From Hyphomicrobiales bacterium (GTDB taxonomy: Bacteria > Pseudomonadota > Alphaproteobacteria > Rhizobiales > Beijerinckiaceae), in the NCBI GenBank assembly GCA_947374125.1, contig CANCAR010000083.1, positions 1-11,491 of the forward strand: a DNA stretch of 11,491 bases, given 5' to 3'. Below are positions 1 to 5,710 of this stretch, in pieces. A model generated the notes under the pieces. The model was not told the origin of the DNA. It saw only the letters and a program-made list of their open reading frames with translations, and did no database searches. The translations under genes were made by a program, and so were the position numbers. Within the stretch, counting starts at the first letter, position 1; each line of letters begins with the position of its first letter.

Positions 1-432
1 GACACCAAACCGCTCGGCAAGGGAAGCGCACGCATTTTTACGCTTCGGCGGATCGTCAATATCGCGGTGACGGCTGAGCTTGTGCGCTTGGGCGTCACAC
101 CCAAACAGGCCGGCGCGATTGGCTTTCACATGACCGATCAGCTCGGCAGCGTCACAGAGCCCTATCCCACGAACCATAAGGCAAAGCCCGTTGGCGCAAA
201 AAGCATCCCGCAGGATGTCAACATCTGGGTCCGGAACGACGTGCTGATCATAGGCAATCACCACGCCACTTCGTTTCACGCCCGGATAGGTGACGTATTG
301 GCCTTCGATATCGTTCAACAGATCGGGCATTCGACCGAAGGAGAGGACAGTTACGCCTGTCTGATGATCGATTTCAGCGGCCTCTATCAAAAGACCTTGG
401 GCAAATTAAAAGACCGCATGCGGCTCGCTTAA
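1..432 (+). CDS. Partial gene: C-terminal part of a MerR-like helix-turn-helix protein
   Basis: The reading frame is open from base 1 to the TAA at 430-432, so the 5' end lies outside the window and 143 residues are visible. The first 40 residues contain a stretch around TLRRIVNIAVTAELVRLGVT followed by a PKQAGAI segment. This pattern resembles the second half of MerR-type winged helix-turn-helix domains (a 'tlrdvl..al..eLvr.Gv.p..A' pattern). The rest, with a hydrophobic VLIIGNHHATSF segment and an acidic GEDSYACLMIDF segment, looks like a small globular domain I do not recognise. A GTG at 67 could be mistaken for the start, but the frame continues upstream in the same style, so truncation is more likely. 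A DNA-binding role is inference from the helix-turn-helix resemblance. No ligand or target can be named. A hairpin begins at its stop codon. Confidence 0.6.
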   Translation, partial: DTKPLGKGSARIFTLRRIVNIAVTAELVRLGVTPKQAGAIGFHMTDQLGSVTEPYPTNHKAKPVGAKSIPQDVNIWVRNDVLIIGNHHATSFHARIGDVLAFDIVQQIGHSTEGEDSYACLMIDFSGLYQKTLGKLKDRMRLA

Positions 433-459
433 CCCACAAGCCGATCCTCTTGCGGGGTT
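431..459 (+). terminator. Hairpin directly after the first gene, possible terminator
   Basis: AACCC (431-435) pairs with GGGTT (455-459), and CAAG (437-440) pairs with CTTG (449-452), separated by a small internal loop and closed by an 8-base loop. The structure begins inside the stop codon region of the first gene. No run of T follows, so it is not a classical intrinsic terminator. It may protect the 3' end or act with Rho. Confidence 0.3.
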
Positions 460-555
460 GCGTCTGAAAGAAGCAGGCTCGAATGCTATCGCCAATGCAT
501 AAATGTCTATAAAAGCGGCGCAAGCGGGGTTTGTGTTGCGTTGCCGCCCGCAGTC

Positions 556-570
556 GAGGAGTATTTTATG
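556..570 (+). promoter_or_regulatory. Ribosome binding site that fixes the acyl-CoA dehydrogenase start
   Basis: GAGGAG at 556-561 lies 6 bases before the ATG at 568. An in-frame TTG at 541 would add nine residues, but it has no Shine-Dalgarno sequence and would place this GAGGAG inside the gene. The ATG is therefore the better start. Confidence 0.8.
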
Positions 571-1737
571 ACGATTTCGATCCCATCTGCCACCGACCAT
601 GTCGAATTGCGCGACGCCATGCGCGCGCTTTGCGCCGAGTTTGACGGAGCCTATTGGCAGGGAATCGACGAAGCCCGCGGCTATCCAGAAGACTTCGCCC
701 ATGCGCTGACCAAAGCAGGTTGGCTTGCAGCCCTCATTCCAGAAGAATATGGCGGCTCCGGCTTAGGCCTCGTTGAAGCCTCCATCATCATGGAAGAAAT
801 CAACCGGTCGGGCGGCAATTCAGGCGCGGTCCACGGCCAGATGTACAATATGTCTACTCTGCTCCGCGCGGGCTCGGACGCGCAAAAGCAGAAATACCTA
901 CCCCAGATTGCTGCGGGCGAACTGCGCCTGCAAAGCATGGCCGTCACCGAGCCGAGCACCGGCTCCGACACCACCAAACTCAAAACCCGCGCGGTAAAAA
1001 AGGGTGATACCTATATCATCAATGGCCAAAAGGTCTGGACCTCGCGCCTACAACATTCCGATTTGATGCTTGTGCTCGCGCGCACCACGCCGCTCGATGA
1101 GGTCAAAAAGAAATCTGACGGGCTGTCCGTCTTCCTCGTCAATGTCGAGCACGCGTTAAAAAACGGGATGCGGGTTCAGCCGATCCGCAATATGGTCAAC
1201 CATGAAACCAATACCGTGTTCTTTGACGATCTCGAAGTCCCAGCTGAAAACCTCGTCGGCATCGAGGGCAAAGGCTTTAAGACTATTCTTGAGGGGCTGA
1301 ATGCCGAGCGTGTGCTGATTGCCGCCGAATGCATCGGTGATGGGCGTTGGTTCGTCGAAAAAGCCAGCCGTTACGCGGGCGAGCGCGTGGTATTTGATCG
1401 CCCCATCGGCCAAAATCAAGGCATTCAATTCCCGATTGCCAAGGCGCATATCGATGTGGAAGCAGCCGATCTCATGCGCTTTAAGGCCGCCGCCCTGCAT
1501 GATGCGCACGAGCCCTTTGGCGCTGAAGCCAATATGGCGAAACTGCTCGCGGCCGATGCAAGCTTTGCCGCCGCAAACGCCTGCATCCAAACCCATGGCG
1601 GCTTCGGTTTTGCTGTGGAATATGATGTGGAGCGAAAATTCCGCGAAACGAGGCTCTATCAAGTGGCCCCGATTTCCACCAATCTGATCCTCGCTTATAT
1701 TGGCGAGCATGTGCTCGGCATGCCGCGTAGTTATTGA
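568..1737 (+). CDS. Acyl-CoA dehydrogenase family flavoprotein, itaconate-cluster (PA0879-like) type
   Basis: This 389-residue protein has the normal length and domain order of the acyl-CoA dehydrogenase fold: N-terminal helical domain, middle beta domain, C-terminal helical domain. Seen directly: a flavin/substrate signature MAVTEPSTGSD (124-134), NGQKVW shortly after it, and a C-terminal QTHGGFGFAVEYDVERKFRE segment (341-360). The usual catalytic Glu of the C-terminal 'YEGT' motif is absent; the sequence there is LYQVAPIST (363-371). A Glu at 247 in LNAER falls where isovaleryl-CoA and long-chain acyl-CoA dehydrogenases keep their base, so activity is probably retained. The closest match I recall is the Pseudomonas PA0879 group found in itaconate catabolic clusters. 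It is the first gene of an operon with a CoA-transferase and a CitE-like lyase. The likely substrate is a short dicarboxylyl-CoA such as methylsuccinyl-CoA, but this is inference. A related fold also serves as 3-sulfinopropionyl-CoA desulfinase, which is less likely here because Glu247 is present. Confidence 0.92.
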   Translation: MTISIPSATDHVELRDAMRALCAEFDGAYWQGIDEARGYPEDFAHALTKAGWLAALIPEEYGGSGLGLVEASIIMEEINRSGGNSGAVHGQMYNMSTLLRAGSDAQKQKYLPQIAAGELRLQSMAVTEPSTGSDTTKLKTRAVKKGDTYIINGQKVWTSRLQHSDLMLVLARTTPLDEVKKKSDGLSVFLVNVEHALKNGMRVQPIRNMVNHETNTVFFDDLEVPAENLVGIEGKGFKTILEGLNAERVLIAAECIGDGRWFVEKASRYAGERVVFDRPIGQNQGIQFPIAKAHIDVEAADLMRFKAAALHDAHEPFGAEANMAKLLAADASFAAANACIQTHGGFGFAVEYDVERKFRETRLYQVAPISTNLILAYIGEHVLGMPRSY

Positions 1738-1746
1738 GGATAAAGC

Positions 1747-2874
1747 ATGTCACGTGCGCTTGAAGGCCTGCTCGTTGTCTCGTTGGAACAGGCGGTAGCC
1801 GCCCCACTCGCCACCTGTCGCTTGGCGGACGCGGGCGCGCGAGTGATCAAAATCGAACGTCCCGAAGGCGATTTCGGGCGCGGTTATGACGATGTGGCCA
1901 AGGGCGAAAGCTCCTATTTTGTTTGGCTTAACCGAGGCAAAGAATCCATCGTCCTCGATCTGCGCCTAAAGGCAGACGCCACACTACTCGAAGCGATCAT
2001 CGCCAAAGCGGATGTGCTTGTCCAAAATCTAAAGCCCGGTGCGCTGGAAAAACTCGGCTTTCAGCGTGCAAGGCTCCGGCAAGACTATCCCCGGCTCATT
2101 ATCGCCTCCATCTCCGGCTTTGGCGAAGATGGTCCGTCCGCGGATCGCAAGGCCTATGATCTGCTGATCCAAGCCGAAGCAGGCCTTGCCTCCGTTACCG
2201 GCGGGCCGGAAGCCCCCGCGCGCGTTGGTGTGTCCATCGTTGATATCGCCACGGGGCTAGCGACCTATGAAGCCATCCTCGAGGCGCTCATCATCCGTGG
2301 CCGCACGGGCGAGGGTGCTGATCTTCGTCTTTCGATGTTTGACGCCACCGCAGAACTGATGACCGTACCACTCTTGCAACACGAAGGCGGCAAATCCCCC
2401 AAGCGGTTGGGCCTCGCCCATCCCTCCATCGCGCCCTATGGTGTGTTTCGCACCCGAGATGGCGTCGATATTCTGATCTCCATTCAAAGTGACCGCGAAT
2501 GGGTCATCCTGGCCCGCGATGTGTTGGGTGATGTGACGCTCGCCGAAAGCCCGGATTTCGCAACCAATGTGAAACGCGTCGCCCGAAGGGCTGAAACCGA
2601 TGCGGCCGTCGCCCACGTGTTCGGGCAACTCACCGCCGAGGCTTTGATCGACGCCTTGACCCGCTTTGACATCGCCTTTGGCCGCGTCAGCGATATGGCA
2701 GCGCTCTCGGCACATAAAGAGGTACGCCGCTTAACCGTCGACACCGCAAATGGCCCCATCCGCTATCCCGCGCGTGCGGGCATAGCCTTGGCAGAGGGCA
2801 CTCTGCCCCGCGTCCCGGCACTTGGCGAGGACACCGAAATCATTCGTCGCGAATTTGGTGGGACCACGGCATGA
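1747..2874 (+). CDS. CaiB/BaiF class III CoA-transferase
   Basis: This 375-residue protein belongs to the formyl-CoA transferase family, which moves CoA between carboxylic acids through an aspartyl-CoA anhydride. The N-terminal start (GLLVVSLEQAVAAPLAT, then LADAGARVIKIERPEGD) is the family nucleotide-fold signature. FVWLNRGKESIVLDL, NLKPGALEKLGF and SISGFGEDGP follow in the expected order. The catalytic Asp should be D166 in GVSIVDIATG, matching the position of the active Asp of oxalate formyl-CoA transferase. Its GAGGA ribosome site (1736-1740) overlaps the stop codon of the upstream dehydrogenase, and its own TGA overlaps the next ATG, so the three genes are translationally coupled. With a CitE-like lyase downstream, the likely reaction is succinyl-CoA plus a C5 dicarboxylate such as itaconate, mesaconate or citramalate to its CoA ester. 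The donor and acceptor cannot be read from the sequence. Confidence 0.9.
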   Translation: MSRALEGLLVVSLEQAVAAPLATCRLADAGARVIKIERPEGDFGRGYDDVAKGESSYFVWLNRGKESIVLDLRLKADATLLEAIIAKADVLVQNLKPGALEKLGFQRARLRQDYPRLIIASISGFGEDGPSADRKAYDLLIQAEAGLASVTGGPEAPARVGVSIVDIATGLATYEAILEALIIRGRTGEGADLRLSMFDATAELMTVPLLQHEGGKSPKRLGLAHPSIAPYGVFRTRDGVDILISIQSDREWVILARDVLGDVTLAESPDFATNVKRVARRAETDAAVAHVFGQLTAEALIDALTRFDIAFGRVSDMAALSAHKEVRRLTVDTANGPIRYPARAGIALAEGTLPRVPALGEDTEIIRREFGGTTA

Positions 2875-3683
2875 GCCGTCCATTCTCGCCGCCTATCGCT
2901 CCTCTGTTTGTCCCGGGTGATAAACCCGCTTTATTGGCCAAGGCTGCCCAATCCGGCGCAGACGCCATCATCATCGATCTCGAAGATGCGGTCGCACCCG
3001 CCGCCAAGGCAGAAGCAAGAGACGCAGCGATCCGCCACGGCATTTCCAACCTTCCCGTCATCCTCCGCATCAACCCCGCCGGAACCATCTGGCATATGGA
3101 CGATCTTCGAGCCCTCGCCTCAGCCGAAATCGCCGCCATCATGCTGCCAAAGGCCGAGACGGTGGAAAGCATAGCCGCCATTTTCCGTACGCTAGGCCGA
3201 CCGCTGCCCCTCATCGCGCTGATCGAAAGCGCTAAAGGCCTTGGAAACCTGTCGCAAATTCTCACCGCGCCCCATGTGGCGTTAGCCGCTTTCGGCTCGC
3301 TCGATTACGCGCTCGATCTCGATTGTGCACCAGAATGGGAACCCTTGCTTGCAGCCCGCAGCGAACTCGTCTTGCGCTCGCGGCTGGCTGGCCTCCCTAG
3401 CCCCATCGATGGCGTAACCCCGACGCTAACCGATCTAGCCGCCATAGAGCACGACGCGACCCGCGCCCGCGCCCTTGGCTTTCGCGGCAAACTCGCCATT
3501 CATCCGAAGCAAATCGCGCCTATTCTCAGAGCCATGCAAGCCACATCGGCTGAAATCGCCTGGGCCGAAAAAATCCTAGCCGCGCTGGAGGGTTCAGCCG
3601 TCTTAGCCATTGATGGCGCGATGGTGGATGCACCGGTGATTGCTCGGGCCAAGAAAATTCTAGCGCTAAAGGCGACGCCATAG
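2871..3683 (+). CDS. CitE-like HpcH/HpaI-family lyase, probable citramalyl-CoA or related acyl-CoA lyase
   Basis: This 270-residue protein is a stand-alone CitE-like TIM-barrel lyase. Visible motifs in order: LFVPGDKP (12-19), IIIDLEDAV with the E38/D39 pair (33-41), LRINP with R66, MLPKAE (91-96), ALIESAKGL with Mg-binding E119 (116-124), AFGSLDYALDL with D145, and GKLAIHPKQ near the C-terminus. These are the CoA-binding, Arg and Mg2+ carboxylate positions of citramalyl-CoA, malyl-CoA and CLYBL-type lyases. Without citrate lyase alpha and gamma genes nearby, it should act on free CoA thioesters, cleaving a 3-hydroxy dicarboxylyl-CoA to acetyl-CoA and an oxoacid (pyruvate if citramalyl-CoA). 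Its ATG overlaps the stop of the CoA-transferase (ATGA, 2871-2874), supporting shared expression. Substrate choice among citramalyl-CoA, malyl-CoA and beta-methylmalyl-CoA is not resolved. Confidence 0.88.
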   Translation: MSRPFSPPIAPLFVPGDKPALLAKAAQSGADAIIIDLEDAVAPAAKAEARDAAIRHGISNLPVILRINPAGTIWHMDDLRALASAEIAAIMLPKAETVESIAAIFRTLGRPLPLIALIESAKGLGNLSQILTAPHVALAAFGSLDYALDLDCAPEWEPLLAARSELVLRSRLAGLPSPIDGVTPTLTDLAAIEHDATRARALGFRGKLAIHPKQIAPILRAMQATSAEIAWAEKILAALEGSAVLAIDGAMVDAPVIARAKKILALKATP

Positions 3684-3701
3684 ACGCGTGACCCGGCGTT
3701 G

Positions 3702-3720
3702 CAATCGAAAGCGGCGATTG
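3702..3720. repeat. Inverted repeat CAATCG-N7-CGATTG between the lyase gene and ggt
   Basis: A perfect 6-base inverted repeat (3702-3707 and 3715-3720) with a 7-base spacer lies 18 bases after the lyase stop. TT at 3699-3700 and AA at 3721-3722 extend it past one bulged G. No T tract follows on the plus strand. It could be a 3' hairpin of the upstream operon or an operator, since its right arm overlaps a possible -35 element for ggt. Confidence 0.4.
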
Positions 3721-3746
3721 AATAAACAGGCCTGCAGGAGCATAAA
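3718..3746 (+). promoter_or_regulatory. Possible sigma-70 promoter for ggt
   Basis: TTGAAT (3718-3723) and CATAAA (3741-3746) are separated by exactly 17 bases. Each matches the consensus at 4 of 6 positions. The spacer contains overlapping palindromes CAGGCCTG (3727-3734) and CCTGCAGG (3731-3738). A start point would fall around 3753, giving a leader of roughly 25 bases. The matches are modest, so this is a weak call. Confidence 0.3.
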
Positions 3747-3764
3747 GAAAAGACCACACGAAAA

Positions 3765-3781
3765 AGGGGGCATGGAAGATG
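3765..3781 (+). promoter_or_regulatory. Ribosome binding site deciding the ggt start
   Basis: AGGGGG at 3765-3770 is 8 bases from the ATG at 3779. An ATG at 3772 sits too close to this sequence and opens only an 11-codon frame in another phase, so 3779 is the start. It leads straight into a signal peptide. Confidence 0.6.
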
Positions 3782-5554
3782 ATCCTGTTTCATCGCGACT
3801 GGCGTAAAACCTGTTTGGTTGCCCTTCCTATCCTTCTCTTAAGCGCTATCCCCAGCCAATCCGCCTCGCTCCCTGCCGTCGAAGGTAAGAGCCAGATGGT
3901 TGTCTCCGCTCAACATCTTGCCGCCGAGGCAGGTCTCGACATCCTCAAGGCGGGTGGCAATGCTGTCGATGCAGCGATTGCGATGGCTTATGCCGAGGCG
4001 GTGACCAATCCCTGCTGCGGCAATATTGGAGGCGGTGGCTTTATGACACTGCATCTCAAGGATGGCAGCGATCATTTCGTTAATTTTCGTGAAAAGGCAC
4101 CAGCAACTGCAAGCGCCGACATGTATCTGGAAAAAGATGGCACGTTGAAAAAAGGCGCGAGCCTTAATGGGTATCTCGCGGTAGGCGTGCCGGGAACCGT
4201 TGCGGGATTGGAACTTACCCGCGAGCGATACGGAACGCTCCCGCGTGCGCAACTCATGGTACCTGCGATGAAGCTCGCCAGAGAAGGTTTTATCCTGACA
4301 CGCGGCGACACCGATATTTTGCAAAACGCGACCGCGAAATTCAAAGCCGATCCTGCACTTGCCCGTATTTTCTTGAAGCCAGACGGCACACCCTTTGAAC
4401 CCGGCGACCGGCTGATCCAAACCGATTTGGCGCTTACGCTGGAAGCGATTGCCGAGAAAGGCGCGGATGCCTTCTATAAAGGCCCCATCGCGCGAAAAAT
4501 CGCGGCAGCATCAGCAGCCAATGGCGGCATTCTGACCGAGGCGGATTTGGCCGCCTATGAAGCCAAAGATATGGCGCCGATCTCCTGCACCTATCGCGGT
4601 TTCACCATTGTTTCCGCCCCGCCGCCCTCCTCCGGTGGTACGACCATCTGCGAAATCCTGACCATTCTATCCGGTTACGATCTCAAACCCTTGGGCTTTC
4701 GCTCGGCCCAAAGCGTGCATCTAATGGTTGAGGCCATGCGCCACGCCTATCTGGATCGCAACACGCTATTGGGTGACCCGGATTTTGTTAAAAACCCGCT
4801 CGAAAAGCTGCTATCCCCCGATTATGCCGCCGCCATCCGCGCGAAAATCGATCCCGATAAAGCAACAAAATCGGTTGATCTCCAACCCGGTAGCGAGCCG
4901 CACGAAAAGCCCGAAACCACGCATTTCTCCGTGATCGACAAACAGGGTAACGCGGTTGCCGTTACCTACACCATCAATGGGGCCTTCGGAGCGGGCGTTA
5001 TTGCCGACGATACCGGGTTTTTCTTAAACAACGAGATGGATGATTTCACCACCCGCCCGGGTCAGCCCAATCTTTTTGGCCTCGTCCAAGGCCCGCAAAA
5101 CGCGATTGCACCCAGTAAGCGCCCGCTCTCCTCGATGTCGCCCACGATCGTGACCCGCGATGGCAAGCCCGTCATGGTGTTAGGCTCCCCCGGCGGCGCT
5201 CGCATCATCACGATCACGCTCGAAACCATTCTAAACCTCGTCGATTACGGCATGGAACTGCAAGAAGCTGTCGACGCGCCCCGCTTCCACCACCAATGGC
5301 TGCCCGACGAAGTCTTTGTCGAAACGCGCGGATTCTCGCCCGATACAAAGGCAAAGCTCGAAGCCATGGGCTATAAAGTGACCGAGCAAGGCCAATGGGG
5401 CGCGGTAGCGGCGATTGCCGCAGGCCAGCCAAAGCCCGAGGCCAATGCGAGTGCCGCAGTCGCCGACATGGCGCTCTCGGGCAAAATGCGGGCCGGTTTT
5501 GTGTATGGTGCCAATGATTCCCGCAGGCCTGCCGGAAAAGCCCTCGGCGAATAA
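3779..5554 (+). CDS. ggt: Gamma-glutamyltransferase/glutathione hydrolase, exported
   Basis: This 591-residue precursor is of the Escherichia coli Ggt type (about 580 residues). A signal peptide is visible: charged HRDWRK (5-10), hydrophobic core 13-24, probable cleavage near 28-30, so it acts in the periplasm. It should hydrolyse or transpeptidate the gamma-glutamyl bond of glutathione and its S-conjugates. Active-site residues line up with the E. coli enzyme: R104 in FREKAP, the autoprocessing nucleophile T380 in PETTHFS, N400, E419 and D422 in NNEMDDF, S451-S452 in KRPLSSMSP, and G472-G473 in GSPGG. The offset from E. coli numbering is a constant 11 from the nucleophile through GSPGG, showing no gaps there. 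D422 is the residue that separates true transferases from cephalosporin acylases. Predicted subunits are about 30-379 and 380-591. NPCCGNIGGGGFM in the large subunit is a normal family motif. It has its own leader and sits between the CoA operon and soeABC. Confidence 0.95.
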   Translation: MILFHRDWRKTCLVALPILLLSAIPSQSASLPAVEGKSQMVVSAQHLAAEAGLDILKAGGNAVDAAIAMAYAEAVTNPCCGNIGGGGFMTLHLKDGSDHFVNFREKAPATASADMYLEKDGTLKKGASLNGYLAVGVPGTVAGLELTRERYGTLPRAQLMVPAMKLAREGFILTRGDTDILQNATAKFKADPALARIFLKPDGTPFEPGDRLIQTDLALTLEAIAEKGADAFYKGPIARKIAAASAANGGILTEADLAAYEAKDMAPISCTYRGFTIVSAPPPSSGGTTICEILTILSGYDLKPLGFRSAQSVHLMVEAMRHAYLDRNTLLGDPDFVKNPLEKLLSPDYAAAIRAKIDPDKATKSVDLQPGSEPHEKPETTHFSVIDKQGNAVAVTYTINGAFGAGVIADDTGFFLNNEMDDFTTRPGQPNLFGLVQGPQNAIAPSKRPLSSMSPTIVTRDGKPVMVLGSPGGARIITITLETILNLVDYGMELQEAVDAPRFHHQWLPDEVFVETRGFSPDTKAKLEAMGYKVTEQGQWGAVAAIAAGQPKPEANASAAVADMALSGKMRAGFVYGANDSRRPAGKALGE

Positions 5555-5583
5555 ACCACCTGTCCATAGATCCTTATACGGTT

Positions 5584-5605
5584 GGCCCCATGCCGCGAAT
5601 GGGCC
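5584..5605 (+). terminator. Hairpin after ggt, weak terminator candidate
   Basis: GGCCC (5584-5588) pairs with GGGCC (5601-5605), and AT (5590-5591) with AT (5599-5600) past a bulged C. It starts 30 bases after the ggt stop. No T tract follows; the next bases are ATCATGCC. At most it is a Rho-assisted end or a 3' stabiliser. Confidence 0.25.
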
Positions 5606-5612
5606 ATCATGC

Positions 5613-5640
5613 CATAAATTACAAATGATTCTGTATTTTA
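5613..5640 (+). promoter_or_regulatory. AT-rich block in the soeABC leader, probable promoter region
   Basis: This block of 28 bases is strikingly AT-rich (only 4 G or C) within DNA of about 60% GC. It includes CATAAAT (5613-5619) and TATTTT (5634-5639), either of which could serve as a -10. I cannot find a convincing -35 at the right distance, so the exact promoter is not assigned. TACA (5620-5623) and TGTA (5632-5635) form a short inverted repeat that might be part of a regulator site. Confidence 0.3.
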
Positions 5641-5656
5641 AGGGCGGAGACCGCAA

Positions 5657-5710
5657 GTGAAGCAGCCTCGATCCATGCGCGTCGAGACACGAGGCCACCA
5701 TGTCCGCTGA
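5657..5710 (+). CDS. Possible 17-residue leader ORF overlapping the soeA start
   Basis: A GTG at 5657 has GGAG at 5646-5649, 7 bases upstream, and opens the frame MKQPRSMRVETRGHHVR, ending in TGA at 5708-5710. It is in a different phase from soeA and overlaps its first 11 bases. The peptide is basic (four Arg, one Lys, two His). Translation of it would run through the hairpin that can cover the soeA ribosome site (5665-5695), which could couple the two. Nothing beyond position and the Shine-Dalgarno sequence supports it, and chance is a fair alternative. Confidence 0.2.
   Translation: MKQPRSMRVETRGHHVR
5665..5695 (+). promoter_or_regulatory. Hairpin able to mask the soeA ribosome binding site
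   Basis: GCCTCG (5665-5670) is exactly complementary to CGAGGC (5690-5695), which contains the soeA Shine-Dalgarno sequence GAGG (5691-5694), 5 bases before the ATG at 5700. The same left arm can instead pair through CTCGA (5667-5671) with TCGAG (5682-5686), leaving the ribosome site free. The two pairings are mutually exclusive. The stems are short, so this is a candidate only. Confidence 0.25.

Noticed and set aside
67..432. GTG at 67 as the true start of the first gene
   Set aside because: The frame is open to base 1 and the upstream residues fit the same helix-turn-helix segment, so the gene is cut by the window edge.
508..513. TATAAA as a -10 element for the CoA operon
   Set aside because: No -35-like hexamer at 16-18 bases upstream (bases around 485-490 read GCTATC); not enough to call a promoter.
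541..567. TTG start adding nine residues to the acyl-CoA dehydrogenase
   Set aside because: No Shine-Dalgarno sequence before the TTG, while GAGGAG is well placed for the ATG at 568.
1156..1710. Minus-strand open frame of 184 codons opposite the acyl-CoA dehydrogenase
   Set aside because: It is antisense to a strongly conserved enzyme, shows no domain I recognise, and such long antisense frames are routine in GC-rich DNA.
568..1737. Acyl-CoA dehydrogenase homologue acting as 3-sulfinopropionyl-CoA desulfinase supplying sulfite to SoeABC
   Set aside because: Attractive because of the nearby soe genes, but Glu247 occupies the base position that the desulfinase has lost, and the sequence is closer to the itaconate-cluster group; kept only as an alternative.
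3772..3807. Short ATG frame just before the ggt start
   Set aside because: Only 11 codons, and the purine-rich ribosome site is one base away, too close to serve it.
3839..4420. Minus-strand open frame of 193 codons opposite ggt
   Set aside because: Antisense shadow of a gene whose active-site residues are all in the plus frame; composition is not protein-like.
5523..5532. GCAGGCCTGC palindrome near the end of ggt
   Set aside because: It lies in coding sequence for the C-terminus and short GC palindromes are expected by chance at this composition.
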